Below, in pieces: positions 41,632-50,841 of a stretch of 64,000 nucleotides of DNA. The notes beneath the pieces are model-generated. The model had not been told where the DNA came from and did not search any database. It worked only from the letters and a program-made list of their open reading frames with translations. Origin of the DNA: Granulicella sp. 5B5 (GTDB lineage: Bacteria > Acidobacteriota > Terriglobia > Terriglobales > Acidobacteriaceae); assembly GCF_014083945.1 (NCBI RefSeq), contig NZ_CP046444.1:2108001-2172000 (forward strand), given 5' to 3'. The translations under genes were made by a program, and so were the position numbers. Positions within the stretch are counted from its first letter, which is position 1. Each line of letters opens with the position of its first letter.

Positions 41632-42741
41632 ATGGCGACGAAGAAGTTACGCGTAGGTATCCTGTTTGGCGGCAAGAGCGGTGAGCACGAGATATCGCTG
41701 CGCTCCGCGCGATCCATCCTGGAAGCGATCAGCCGCAGGAAGTATGACGTCGTAGAACTCGGCATCGACAAGCAAGGACGCTGGCTACAAAGCGGGGAAG
41801 CCTTGAAGCTGCTCGGGTCACCGGGTGCAGAGGCTGTTCACGAAACCGGCCTTAGCATTGCTGCTGCTGCGGCGGAACCTGCTGTCGGCACAGGCCTCGA
41901 TCTCGTCTTTCCCGTCCTGCATGGCACTTTCGGCGAAGACGGCACAATTCAGGGTCTCTTTGAGCTTGCAGACATCGCTTATGTCGGCAGTGGCGTCCTC
42001 GGTTCGGCGGCGGGAATGGACAAGGACGCGATGAAACGGATGTTCTTCGCTGCAGGACTTCCAATTACGCCACACGTTACCTTGCTGCGCAGCCAGTGGA
42101 AAGTCGACCCGAAGAAGTGTATTCGCAGCATTGAGAGGGCATTGCAGTATCCAGTCTTCGTCAAGCCAGCGAATCTCGGCAGCTCGGTCGGCATCAGCAA
42201 GGTGAAGTCCCGTAAGGATCTTGTAGCAGCGATGGACCTCGCAGCCAGCTTCGACCGCAAGATTGTTATTGAACAGGGTGTTGGCGGCCCCGGCGTGAAG
42301 CCCCGAGAGTTGGAGGTGGCTGTGCTCGGTAATGATGATCCGGAAGCCAGCGTCGTGGGCGAGATTATCCCTGCGAAAGAGTTTTACGATTACGAGGCGA
42401 AGTACGAGCTCAACGGTGCGGACGAGAGTGTAAGTATTATCCCCGCCAAGCTGACGAAAGCTGAGAGCTCGAAGATTCGCAAGATGGCGATCAATGCGTT
42501 CCGCGCCTGCGATTGTGCCGGCCTTGCGCGTGTGGACTTCCTGATGGCACCGGCAAAGAAAGGGAAGCCAGCGGAGATTGTTTTGAACGAGATTAATACG
42601 CTGCCTGGATTCACTTCCATCAGCATGTATCCCAAGCTGTGGGCGGCAAGCGGAATCTCCTATCCCAAACTGATCGACCGGTTGATTGAACTAGCGCTCG
42701 AGAGGCATCGGGAAAAGCAGCAAACCCACTTCAGCCGATAG
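41632..42741 (+). CDS. ddl: D-alanine--D-alanine ligase
   Basis: A 369-residue ATP-grasp ligase making D-Ala-D-Ala for peptidoglycan. VGILFGGKSGEHEISLRSAR opens the N-domain. PVLHGTFGEDGTIQGLFELA carries the family HGxxGEDG motif. The ATP-grasp part has FVKPANLGSSVGISKVKSRK and ARVDFLMAPAKKGKPAEIVL-NEINTLPGFTSISMYPKLW. Residues for Mg and ATP binding (Glu, Asn in LNEINTLPGFT) are present. Possibly cotranscribed with ilvA, 48 bases downstream. Confidence 0.95.
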   Translation: MATKKLRVGILFGGKSGEHEISLRSARSILEAISRRKYDVVELGIDKQGRWLQSGEALKLLGSPGAEAVHETGLSIAAAAAEPAVGTGLDLVFPVLHGTFGEDGTIQGLFELADIAYVGSGVLGSAAGMDKDAMKRMFFAAGLPITPHVTLLRSQWKVDPKKCIRSIERALQYPVFVKPANLGSSVGISKVKSRKDLVAAMDLAASFDRKIVIEQGVGGPGVKPRELEVAVLGNDDPEASVVGEIIPAKEFYDYEAKYELNGADESVSIIPAKLTKAESSKIRKMAINAFRACDCAGLARVDFLMAPAKKGKPAEIVLNEINTLPGFTSISMYPKLWAASGISYPKLIDRLIELALERHREKQQTHFSR

Positions 42742-42789
42742 AAATCCGCTCTAAAGAGCGTCGCAGCGAGAAAGACTACGATAGATACG

Positions 42790-44019
42790 ATGAGTTCTGC
42801 CAAGTTAGCAATCACCCTCGAAGACGTTCTCTCCGCAAGGGAGCGGCTCCGTAACTCTGTCTACCTGACGCCTTGCACACGGTCTGAGGCTCTATCGCGC
42901 ATCACAGGACTCGAAGTGTTCTTGAAGCTCGAGAACCTGCAGATGACGGGTAGCTTTAAGGAGCGCGGCGCGCTCAACCGTATTGCAACGCTCACTGCAG
43001 AGCAGGGCAGGCGCGGCGTGGTTGCGGCGTCGGCGGGCAACCATGCGCAGGGGGTGGCGTATCATGCGACGCAGCGCGGGATTCGGGCTGTGATTGTGAT
43101 GCCGTTGACGACTCCGTTGGTGAAGGTGACGGCGACTAGGGGTTTCGGTGCGGAGGTGGTGCTGCATGGCGCCAACTACGATGAGGCCTGTGCCGAAGCG
43201 CTACGCCTGTGCGAAGAGCAGGGTATGACGTTCATCCATCCGTTTGATGATCCGGTTGTGATGGCTGGGCAGGGAACTATCGGGTTGGAGCTGCTGGAGC
43301 AGGTTGAGGGCCTTGAGGCTGTTGTGGTTCCGATTGGTGGTGGTGGACTGATTGGTGGTATCGCGTGTGCGGTGAAGGAGAGCAAGCCGAGCGTGAAGGT
43401 GATCGGCGTGCAGACCTCACGGCTGCCGAGTATGAAGCAGGCTGTATACGAGCGTCATCCGGTCACACTTGAGCCCTCGACGACGATTGCGGACGGTATT
43501 GCGGTGCGGCGCGCGGGCGATGTAACGTATCCAGTCGTCGAGAGGTACGTGGACGAGATCGTCACCGTCGATGAGGACGAGATCGCCAGCGCTATCCTCA
43601 CGCTACTGGAGCGGGAGAAGACACTGGCGGAAGGTGCCGGCGCGACTGCGCTGGCGGCGATCCTTCAACACAAGACGAGCCTGGCTAAAGGCATGCGGAC
43701 CGCGGTGCTGGTTGGTGGCGGCAATATCGATGTGACACTGTTGAGCAGGATCATCGAGCGTGGTCTGGTGCAGGATGGCAGATTGATCCGGTTGCGGATT
43801 CATCTGCTGGACAGGCCTGGCGCGCTGACAGAGCTGACGACGCTGATCGCGAGCCATCGGGTGAACATTGTGGATACGCTGTACAACCGTGCTTACTACG
43901 GTGTGAACCTCGGCGATACCTCGATCGACATTACGATGGAGACGCGCGGACGTGAGCAGGTTGCAGAGCTACTCGCGGCGCTGACTGCTGGTGGTTATAA
44001 GCACGAGCGCGTTTTGTAA
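42790..44019 (+). CDS. ilvA: Threonine ammonia-lyase (threonine dehydratase), catabolic-type with ACT domain
   Basis: A 409-residue PLP enzyme that converts threonine to 2-oxobutanoate. The PLP lysine lies in MTGSFKERGALNRI (about residue 57). ASAGNHAQGVAYHA and the glycine-rich phosphate loop VVPIGGGGLIGGIA are typical. The C-terminal ACT domain (RLRIHLLDRPGALTELTTLI) fits the about 400-residue TdcB/IlvA class with feedback control. Unlike genes to its left, it is strongly G-rich on the sense strand. The right inverted element begins shortly after its stop. Confidence 0.93.
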   Translation: MSSAKLAITLEDVLSARERLRNSVYLTPCTRSEALSRITGLEVFLKLENLQMTGSFKERGALNRIATLTAEQGRRGVVAASAGNHAQGVAYHATQRGIRAVIVMPLTTPLVKVTATRGFGAEVVLHGANYDEACAEALRLCEEQGMTFIHPFDDPVVMAGQGTIGLELLEQVEGLEAVVVPIGGGGLIGGIACAVKESKPSVKVIGVQTSRLPSMKQAVYERHPVTLEPSTTIADGIAVRRAGDVTYPVVERYVDEIVTVDEDEIASAILTLLEREKTLAEGAGATALAAILQHKTSLAKGMRTAVLVGGGNIDVTLLSRIIERGLVQDGRLIRLRIHLLDRPGALTELTTLIASHRVNIVDTLYNRAYYGVNLGDTSIDITMETRGREQVAELLAALTAGGYKHERVL

Positions 44020-44035
44020 TTTGCTTGGGAGATAC

Positions 44036-44136
44036 CCCCTCCCCCCTCCCTATGTAGCGGAGGTATCCAGCGGAATCAGCGACTTACGGGGTGATCCCGG
44101 GGGTAAGTGGCTGATTCTTTATATGGTTGTGGGTAT
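44036..44136 (-). repeat. Right copy of the ~100-bp element, inverted relative to 39209-39310
   Basis: It begins with a C-run beside the ilvA stop and carries GTAGCGGAGGTATC, AATCAGCGACTTAC...GTAAGTGGCTGATT and ATATGGTTGTGGGTATGATA. See 39209 for the comparison. The rest of the 44020-44705 gap contains the direct repeat at 44404 and no recognisable gene. Confidence 0.88.
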
Positions 44137-44403
44137 GATATGGGAATGATTGGGGTTAGTGGTGGGTGGTGGAAGCTGACTCCTGAGATAGGGTTTCCCT
44201 AATTCCATTCTATCGGGTTGAGGTGGGTGATCCATCCGATAGTTTGTGGGTGCTAGTTGTGTGTTGTGAGTGAGTTATGTGGGGTGGGAGCCTGTTGAGG
44301 GCTTGACAGGGCGAAAAGGCCAGCAAAATGGCGTGAAGATTTTTGGTTGGAGGCGATGGATTTGACCCGGCTCCGGTTGAGTTGGGTGGCTCTTCGCAAG
44401 AAA

Positions 44404-44585
44404 GCAATTCAGTCGTTACGCCTGCGGCTTCACTCCGGCCTGCGGCGCGAGGTACGGGTCTTCGACCCGGTCTGGTGTGGCCTGACTGAAGTCAGGCCCT
44501 TCCGGGTGGTGGCAGAGAGGGTATGGGTGAGTTGGAGTGTTGCATCCCACTCATGCGATGAAGCCGCCTGAATGGGGCACCCGGC
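44404..44585 (+). repeat. ~180-bp direct repeat, copy 1
   Basis: GCAATTCAGTCGTTACGCCT, GGGTCTTCGACCCGGTCTGG, TGTGGCCTGACTGAAGTCAG, TGTTGCATCCCACTCATGCG, and AATGGGGCACCC. The copy at 45470-45660 has the same blocks in the same order with scattered changes. It includes two hairpins of family-2 type. Confidence 0.82.
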
Positions 44586-44705
44586 ATGGGCTTCGCGCTC
44601 CGCCATGACGAGCCCCCTGAGGTGGCATATGCTTTGACTCCAGCCGTTGCCGAACTGTACATTTCGCTTAGGCGAAGTGGAGACATCATGGCAGCCTAGG
44701 CAAAC

Positions 44706-45035
44706 ATGAAACAGCGCACAAGAGTCGTTTCGATGTTGAACGCTCGTTCCAACTTCGGCAAGCTGCTCGATAGCGTTGCTGATGAGCAGCGGTCCGTGGT
44801 GATTGAGAAGCGCGGCACACCGAAGGCCGTGCTCCTTAGTATCCATGACTACATAAAACTGGCTGCGCCTGAGCCGGAGATTCTTCAGATCATCAGTGAA
44901 GAGGCAGAGCGTAGCGGAGCTAGCAAACTCACCTCTCGCCAGATCGATCAACTGATCAAAGCCACACGAGCCGAGCGCAAAAGCGCTAATGCTCCCCCTC
45001 GCGTTCCCGTTACGACTTGTACTCGACACGAATAG
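44706..45035 (+). CDS. Phd/YefM-family antitoxin
   Basis: A 109-residue antitoxin: MKQRTRVVSMLNARSNFGKL, then LDSVADEQRSVVIEKRGTPK and AVLLSIHDYIKL, the Phd/YefM DNA-binding fold. The C-terminal part (EEAERSGASKLTSRQIDQLI) would wrap the toxin. Its 3' end overlaps the PIN-domain toxin frame by 47 bases, the normal order for such pairs. The toxin is frameshifted, so the antitoxin may now lack a partner. The pair lies between two ~180-bp direct repeats. Confidence 0.85.
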   Translation: MKQRTRVVSMLNARSNFGKLLDSVADEQRSVVIEKRGTPKAVLLSIHDYIKLAAPEPEILQIISEEAERSGASKLTSRQIDQLIKATRAERKSANAPPRVPVTTCTRHE

Positions 45036-45428
45036 CGTCGTGTCCGCCGCGTTGAAACGAGGGAGTCTGCAACGGGCGACATTTACGCTTGCGGTTACGA
45101 AGCCAGCGCGGCTCTATGTCACCGCTCAAATTCTCGATGAATACTCGGAGGTGTTGGTGCGCCCATGGCTCGGCATCAGCAAGAGAACCCGTCTCCAGAT
45201 GCTGCAACTCATCAAAAACCGCAGCTATCTTGTGACGCCCACCCAGGCGCATCGAAGTCTGCAGCGATCCTGACGACAATGTCTTTCTTGAGTGTGCTGA
45301 TGCAGCGCGGGCTGGCTGACTACCTCGTCACCGGCAACCTGAAGCATTTTCCGGCGTTCTGGAAGAGCACGAAGATTGTTACAGCAAGGGAATTTATGGA
45401 TGTGGTTGCGCCGCATTTGATGGGGTGA
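44989..45428 (+). pseudogene. PIN-domain toxin (COG1569-like), two frameshifts
   Basis: The frame starting at 44989 reads MLPLAFPLRLVLDTNSVVSA (first PIN Asp), through AQILDEYSEVLVRPWLGISK to VTPTQ near 45246, then drifts and stops. In a second frame RIEVCSDPDDNVFLECADAA follows directly, and in a third ADYLVTGNLKHFPAFWKSTK to MDVVAPHLMG and stop at 45428. Together these make one complete PIN toxin (RNase fold). Two extra bases, near 45250 and 45312, account for the breaks. The toxin is probably inactive. Confidence 0.8.
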
Positions 45429-45469
45429 GTGTGGGCAGTGTAATGGAAGTTGTGGCGAGGCTGAGGAAG

Positions 45470-45660
45470 GCAATTCAGTCGCTGCGCCTGCGGCTTCGTT
45501 CCGGCCTGCAGCAGCAAGGAAGGGTCTTCGACCCGGTCTAGTGTGGCCCGACTGAAGTCGGGCCCTTCCGGGTTGTGGTGGCGGAGAGGGTGTGGGGGAG
45601 TTGAAGAGTTGCATCCCGCTCGTGCGATGAAGCCGCATGAATGGGGCACCCGCACCCGGC
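45470..45660 (+). repeat. ~180-bp direct repeat, copy 2
   Basis: GCAATTCAGTCGCTGCGCCT, GGGTCTTCGACCCGGTCTAG, TGTGGCCCGACTGAAGTCGG, GTTGCATCCCGCTCGTGCGA, and AATGGGGCACCC. Partner of 44404-44585. Together they bracket the toxin-antitoxin remnant. Between 45660 and 45786 the sequence turns AT-rich with no gene. Confidence 0.82.
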
Positions 45661-45785
45661 TTCTCAAATATGTAATTACTATCTCTAGAGTTAACACTCG
45701 ACGCTTCAACTTTTGCGCTAAGTGATCTGAAGGCTATAAGATAAAGGGTCATCAAGATCACAAGTTAATACGAGAGGAACGACCA

Positions 45786-47030
45786 GTGTTAAGATTTAAT
45801 CCTTTCCGCCCTAATGGGTTTGCACCGAGCACAATCTTCACTGGAAGAATGGAGGAAACATGGGCTCTCGAACAAATGCTATTCAACACCCTAAATCAGA
45901 ATCCTCAACACTTTATTCTTCACGGCGAACGCGGAATCGGCAAATCCTCATTGCTTCAAATACATCGCATGCTTGCGGTCGGTCAAATCAGTGGGAACAG
46001 TGATAAAGCCAATAATTTCTTGGTAGTTACGCTAAATCTAGAGCCCACAGACACACATGAGAGTCTGATCCGCAAATTGGGCCTCTCATTACAGACCACT
46101 TGTGCAGCTGCGTCAAAGGGCAATGAGGTCCTAAAAAAATCCCTAGACTTTCTATTACGTTTTGAAGCTGCCGGGGTAAAGCTAAGAGACAAGCCTGCTC
46201 GCCAAGTGGTTGACCCATTGTTGGAACTGACAAACGCCTATTGTCAAACAGTCGAAGACATCAAAGGTTTTCGAGATGGCATTTTGGTGATTATCGATGA
46301 AGCCGATACCGCGCCCGCAAGCGCCCATCTTGGCGCCACATTGAAAAGTTTGTCCGAGCGTGTTGCGCTCAGTAGTAATAACGTGCTTTGTTTTGGTCTT
46401 GCAGGCGTTAGCAACTTGATAAGCACCCTTCGTGAATCGCACGAATCATCACCGCGCCTATTCACCGGCTTCGATTTGAAGCCGTTATCGGAAAGTGAAT
46501 CTCACGATGTAGTGAAGAAATCGATAGCCGACGCGAATCAAAAAAACCTCCGAGCGACCAAGATACTCCCTGATGCAGAAGATATGATTGTCGCTCTCTC
46601 AGAAGGGTATCCGAGCTTTATTCAAGAGTTCGGTTATTTTGCGTTCGATGCTGATGAGGATTTCAAAATCACAGTAGACGACGTGAAAAAGGGCGCATGG
46701 CAGGAACACGGAGCTTACGCGCAGTTAGGGATGAAGTACTTTCATCACTTATATAACGGGAAAATCGGCTCAGATGAATATCGCAATGTTCTCCATTTCA
46801 TGTCGACTCATAGTGATAAATGGGTAAGCAAGGAACAAATACGACAGGGTACCCGGCTAAAAGAAACGACGCTATCTAATGCCATGCAGGCACTTGTTAG
46901 TAGGGGCATCGTCAACCGCGACAATAAGAAGGGATATTACCGGCTACCTTCGAAGTCATTTGCTGCTTGGATCAAGGGTGAACTTCAAAAGAAAAATGGT
47001 GGAGATACAAACAATACGGCAGATGCTTAG
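45786..47030 (+). CDS. AAA/STAND-like ATPase with C-terminal winged helix, probably acquired
   Basis: A 414-residue P-loop protein. I use the GTG at 45786 with GAGAGGA upstream. It opens LRFNPFRPNGFAPSTIFTGR, then Walker A LHGERGIGKSSLLQIH (about residues 45-60), Walker B GILVIIDEADTA (about 165-177) and a sensor-like LCFGLAGVSN. The end is a winged-helix-like region (WVSKEQIRQGTRLKETTLSN ... GIVNRDNKKGYYRL). This layout is that of Orc1/Cdc6-like or STAND ATPases found in mobile and defence loci. Base use is markedly AT-richer than all neighbours, a sign of transfer. No partner gene is adjacent; function unknown. Confidence 0.75.
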   Translation: MLRFNPFRPNGFAPSTIFTGRMEETWALEQMLFNTLNQNPQHFILHGERGIGKSSLLQIHRMLAVGQISGNSDKANNFLVVTLNLEPTDTHESLIRKLGLSLQTTCAAASKGNEVLKKSLDFLLRFEAAGVKLRDKPARQVVDPLLELTNAYCQTVEDIKGFRDGILVIIDEADTAPASAHLGATLKSLSERVALSSNNVLCFGLAGVSNLISTLRESHESSPRLFTGFDLKPLSESESHDVVKKSIADANQKNLRATKILPDAEDMIVALSEGYPSFIQEFGYFAFDADEDFKITVDDVKKGAWQEHGAYAQLGMKYFHHLYNGKIGSDEYRNVLHFMSTHSDKWVSKEQIRQGTRLKETTLSNAMQALVSRGIVNRDNKKGYYRLPSKSFAAWIKGELQKKNGGDTNNTADA

Positions 47031-47072
47031 GGATGAAAGTTCTGCTTTACTCGCGCAGCTATGACTTCGCCA

Positions 47073-48617
47073 TCAGGGGTAGATGCGGTTGAGGGTTCTG
47101 GCGAAGGGGATGGTTTCGCGGACGTGTTCGAGGCCGCAGATCCAGGCTACGCAGCGTTCGATGCCCATGCCGAAGCCGCTGTGGGGGACGCTGCCGTATT
47201 TGCGGAGGTCGAGGTACCACTGGAAGGCGTCCATGGGGAGGTTGTGGGCTTCGATGCGGGACTTGAGGAGATCGTAGCTGTCGACGCGCTGCGAGCCGCC
47301 GATGATCTCGCCGTAGCCCTCGGGAGCGAGGACGTCGACGCAGAGGGCCTTGGTGGGATCGAGCGGGTCGGGCTGCATGTAGAAGGCTTTGACCGCGGCG
47401 GGGTAGCGGTGGACCATGACGGGCTTGTCGAATTGTGAGGAGATGTAGGTCTCGTCGGGGGAGCCGAAGTCGTCGCCATAGGTGTGTGCGTTTTCGATGA
47501 GGCCCTTGGCATGGGCGTCGAGGAGCATCTGGTGTGCGTCTTCATAGGAGAGGCGGGGGAAGCGGCGTCCTCCGGGGCTAAAGCCCGATTTGGAGGCAGA
47601 CGTATTCAGGGGGCTGAAGCCCCCTGCTCCCTCCGCTTCGCTCGCTTGTCCGGTTGCCATGCTGGAGGCGCTTGAAGAAGACAGTCGAGCTTCGCTCGAT
47701 ACCCCACCCTTCGCAAAAGACGCGAAGGATGGGCCACCCGATTCTGTGGCTGGGGCGAGGATGGCTTCGAGTTTGGTGATGTCCTTGCCGATGACTTTGA
47801 GGTCGTTGCGGTGGGACTCGAGGACGCGGGTGACGATGTGGGTGAGGAAGGACTCGGCGAGGTCCATGAGGCCGTCGAGGTCGAGGTAGGTGGCCTCGGG
47901 TTCGATCATCCAGAACTCGGTGAGGTGACGGCGGGTTTTGGATTTTTCGGCGCGGAAGGTGGGGCCGAAGCTGTAGACCTTGCCGAGTGCGAGGGCTGTG
48001 GCCTCGATGTAGAGCTGGCCGGATTGCGTGAGGTAGGCTTTGTCGTCGCCGAAGTAGTCCATCTCGAAGAGCTCGCTGGTGCCTTCGCAGGCGTTGGGCG
48101 TGAGGATGGGCGGGTCGGTGCGGATGAAGTCGTGGGTGTCGAAGTACTCTGCAGCAGCACGCATAATTGCGGCGCGGATGCGGAGGATGGCGGACTGGCG
48201 CGGCGTGCGGAGCCAGAGGTGGCGGTGCTCCATGAGGAAGTCGACGCCGGCTTCTTTGAGCTGGATGGGGTAGGGGGTTTCGTCGGGGATGCGCTGGGTG
48301 ATGGTGAGGCCGGAGACCTGGAGTTCGAAGGTGTCGGGCTGTTTGGGGTGTGCGGCGACGGTGCCGGTGACAATGACGGAGGATTCGAGGGTGAGGTTCT
48401 TCAGGGTGTCGAAGAGCTCTTCGGAGACGGCGGCCTTGGGGACGATGCCCTGAATGGTGCCGCTGCCGTCGCGGAAGGTGGGGAAGAGCAGCTTGCCACT
48501 GGAGCGCATGTTGTAGAGCCAGCCGCGGACGGTGACGGTCTCTCCGACGTGTTTGCCAATGGTGGCGATGGTGGTGAGTGGGGCGGTGGAGGCGGGAGTT
48601 GTTGCGGATGTCGACAT
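47073..48617 (-). CDS. asnS: Asparagine--tRNA ligase with a repeat-encoded insertion
   Basis: A 514-residue class II synthetase. The OB-fold anticodon domain is N-terminal ([20 protein letters not shown]). The catalytic core has [40 protein letters not shown] (motif 2) and the C-terminal motif 3 [20 protein letters not shown]. Usual length is 430-465. The excess comes from about 60 residues between EAILAPATE and [13 protein letters not shown], rich in Ser, Gly and Ala. That stretch is encoded by several hairpin repeats (47573-47745). The insert lies between domain-core segments and does not interrupt a motif. Confidence 0.94.
   Translation of the reverse strand: MSTSATTPASTAPLTTIATIGKHVGETVTVRGWLYNMRSSGKLLFPTFRDGSGTIQGIVPKAAVSEELFDTLKNLTLESSVIVTGTVAAHPKQPDTFELQVSGLTITQRIPDETPYPIQLKEAGVDFLMEHRHLWLRTPRQSAILRIRAAIMRAAAEYFDTHDFIRTDPPILTPNACEGTSELFEMDYFGDDKAYLTQSGQLYIEATALALGKVYSFGPTFRAEKSKTRRHLTEFWMIEPEATYLDLDGLMDLAESFLTHIVTRVLESHRNDLKVIGKDITKLEAILAPATESGGPSFASFAKGGVSSEARLSSSSASSMATGQASEAEGAGGFSPLNTSASKSGFSPGGRRFPRLSYEDAHQMLLDAHAKGLIENAHTYGDDFGSPDETYISSQFDKPVMVHRYPAAVKAFYMQPDPLDPTKALCVDVLAPEGYGEIIGGSQRVDSYDLLKSRIEAHNLPMDAFQWYLDLRKYGSVPHSGFGMGIERCVAWICGLEHVRETIPFARTLNRIYP
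47573..47745 (-). repeat. Cassette of hairpin repeats inside asnS
   Basis: On the coding strand: GTGGCCCATCCTTCGCG...GCGAAGGGTGGGG, TCGAGCGAAGCTCGA, then GGGGGCTTCAGCCCCC and GGGCTTTAGCCC. The last two have the layout of the intergenic bipartite repeat (family 2). All are in frame and add about 58 residues. Confidence 0.75.
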
Positions 48618-48711
48618 GGCGACTATCAGTTTACGCGTGTGCTGTGCGGATGGCTTGTGTTGCAGTGAAGGCGTGGCGTAGGGTCGAAAGTGATATAAGC
48701 GGAGGTTTTGG

Positions 48712-50841
48712 ATGTTGGGAAGGATGATGCGGATGGCCGAGGCGGGCGTGGTGCTGGGTGCGGTGATGGTGAGTGGCGCGATGGCGCAGGCGCAGAGTTT
48801 TGGGCCCTCGAACCCGTTTTATGCGAAGAGCACGCTGCCGTTTCAGGCTCCGCCGTTCGACAAGATTACGGATGCGGATTATCAGCCTGCGATTGAGGCG
48901 GGGATCACGAAGCAGCGCAAGGAGATGGAGGCGATTGCGAATGATCCGGCGGCGCCTACGTTTGAGAACACCGTTGAGGCGATGGAGAAGACAGGGCAAC
49001 TACTGACACGCGTGACGCTGGTGTTCGATGGGATTACGCAGGCGAATACGGACCCGACTCTGCAGAAGGTGCAGGAGATTGTGACGCCGGAGCGCACGGC
49101 GCTGCAGGACGCGATCATGCTGAACACGAAGCTGTTCAAGCGGGTGGAGACGCTGTATGCGAAGCGCGCGACGTTGGGTTTGGATGCGGAGCAGATGCGG
49201 TTGCTGGAGGTGGACTACCAGCAGTTTGTGAAGGCTGGGGCGAAGCTGTCGGAGGCGGACAAGGCGAAGCTGAAGAAGCTGAACGAGGAAGAGTCGGTGC
49301 TTTCGAATGCGTTTACGAACAAGCTGTTGGCGGCGACGAAGGCCGCTGCGTTTGCGACGGCAGACAAAGCAGCGCTGGCGGGGCTGAGCGATGCCCAGGT
49401 GAGCGCAGCGGCCGAGGCGGCGAAGGGGCGTGGGCAGGAGGGGTATGTGATTCCGCTGCAGAACACAACGCAGCAGCCGGACCTGACGTTTATGAGCAAT
49501 CGCGCGGCGCGGAAGGCGCTGTTTGAGGACTCGTGGACGCGGACGGAGCGCGGGGGTGACAACGATACGCGGTCGACAGTGGCGCGGCTGGCGCAGGTGA
49601 GGGCTGAGAAGGCGAAGCTGCTGGGGTATCCGAGCTATGCGGCGTGGGCGCTGCAAGACCAGATGGCGAAGACTCCGGAGGCGGCGCTGAAGTTTATGGA
49701 TGCGCTGGTGGGGCCGTCGACGGCGAAGGCCGGGAGCGAGCAGGCGGAGATACAGAGAGTGATCGATACGCAGCATGGTGGCTTTACTGTGCAGCCGTGG
49801 GACTGGAACTTCTACTCGGAACAGGTGCGGAAGGCGAAGTACGATTTGGATGAGAGCGCGGTGAAGCCTTATTTTGAGCTGCATCGCGTGCTGCAGGATG
49901 GTGTGTTTTATGCAGCGCATGAGCTGTATGGGTTGACGTTCAAGGAGCGCAAGGACATCCCGGTGTATCAGCCAGATGTGATGGTGTATGAGGTATTCGA
50001 CGCGGATGGCAAGCCGCTGGCGCTGTTCTACTTCGACTACTTCAAGCGCGATAACAAGGATGGTGGCGCGTGGATGAGCAACTTTGTGGGGCAGTCGAAG
50101 TTGCTGGGGACGCTGCCGGTGATCTACAACGTGGCGAACTTTCAGAAGCCTGTGACGGGGGAGCCTGCGCTGATCAGCTTCGATGATGTGATAACGATGT
50201 TCCATGAGTTTGGGCATGGGTTGCATGGGACGTTTGCGGACACGGTGTATCCGAGCCTGTCAGGGACAAACACGCCACGCGACTTTGTGGAGTTTCCGTC
50301 GCAGTTCAATGAGCACTGGGCGCTGTATCCGAAGATCTTCAAGAACTATGCGAAGAACTACAAGACCGGAGCGCCGATGCCAGAGGAACTAGTGGCGAAG
50401 ATCAAGAAGGCTGCGACGTTCGATGAAGGGTACAAGGTGACCGAAGCGCTGGCGGCCGCGGGGCTGGATATGCAGTGGCATCTGCTGCCGGCGGATGCTC
50501 CCCTACAGGATGTTGATAAGTTCGAAGCTGCTGCGCTGGAGCGTACGAAGATGAACCTGGCGGCTGTGCCACCACGGTACCGGTCGAGCTACTTTCTACA
50601 CATCTGGGCGAATGGGTACGCGGCGGGATATTACGCGTATGACTGGACGCAGATGCTGGACGATGCGGCGTACCAATGGTTCGAGGACCACGGCGGGTTG
50701 ACGCGCGAGAACGGAGACCGCTTCCGCAGGATGGTGCTGTCGCGTGGTAACACTGAGGACCTGGACACCCTGTACGAACGGTGGCTGGGCGGAAAGCCGA
50801 GCGTGGCACCGATGCTGAAGGACCTGGGGTTGACACAATGA
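48712..50841 (+). CDS. Secreted M3-family metallopeptidase (dipeptidyl carboxypeptidase-like)
   Basis: A 709-residue exported zinc peptidase. Signal peptide: [20 protein letters not shown]. The zinc site is [20 protein letters not shown] (HExxH near residue 497), with a downstream Glu in [16 protein letters not shown]. The N-terminal helical region and length match Dcp of the M3A group, which removes dipeptides from peptide C-termini. Its TGA overlaps the ATG of the TIGR03435 gene (ATGA), so the two are translationally coupled. Strong G bias on the sense strand. Confidence 0.92.
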   Translation: MLGRMMRMAEAGVVLGAVMVSGAMAQAQSFGPSNPFYAKSTLPFQAPPFDKITDADYQPAIEAGITKQRKEMEAIANDPAAPTFENTVEAMEKTGQLLTRVTLVFDGITQANTDPTLQKVQEIVTPERTALQDAIMLNTKLFKRVETLYAKRATLGLDAEQMRLLEVDYQQFVKAGAKLSEADKAKLKKLNEEESVLSNAFTNKLLAATKAAAFATADKAALAGLSDAQVSAAAEAAKGRGQEGYVIPLQNTTQQPDLTFMSNRAARKALFEDSWTRTERGGDNDTRSTVARLAQVRAEKAKLLGYPSYAAWALQDQMAKTPEAALKFMDALVGPSTAKAGSEQAEIQRVIDTQHGGFTVQPWDWNFYSEQVRKAKYDLDESAVKPYFELHRVLQDGVFYAAHELYGLTFKERKDIPVYQPDVMVYEVFDADGKPLALFYFDYFKRDNKDGGAWMSNFVGQSKLLGTLPVIYNVANFQKPVTGEPALISFDDVITMFHEFGHGLHGTFADTVYPSLSGTNTPRDFVEFPSQFNEHWALYPKIFKNYAKNYKTGAPMPEELVAKIKKAATFDEGYKVTEALAAAGLDMQWHLLPADAPLQDVDKFEAAALERTKMNLAAVPPRYRSSYFLHIWANGYAAGYYAYDWTQMLDDAAYQWFEDHGGLTRENGDRFRRMVLSRGNTEDLDTLYERWLGGKPSVAPMLKDLGLTQ

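Noticed and set aside
45165-45428. Separate gene in the third frame after the antitoxin
   Set aside because: Its useful part (ADYLVTGNLKHFP) is the C-terminus of the PIN toxin displaced by frameshifts, so it is not an independent gene.
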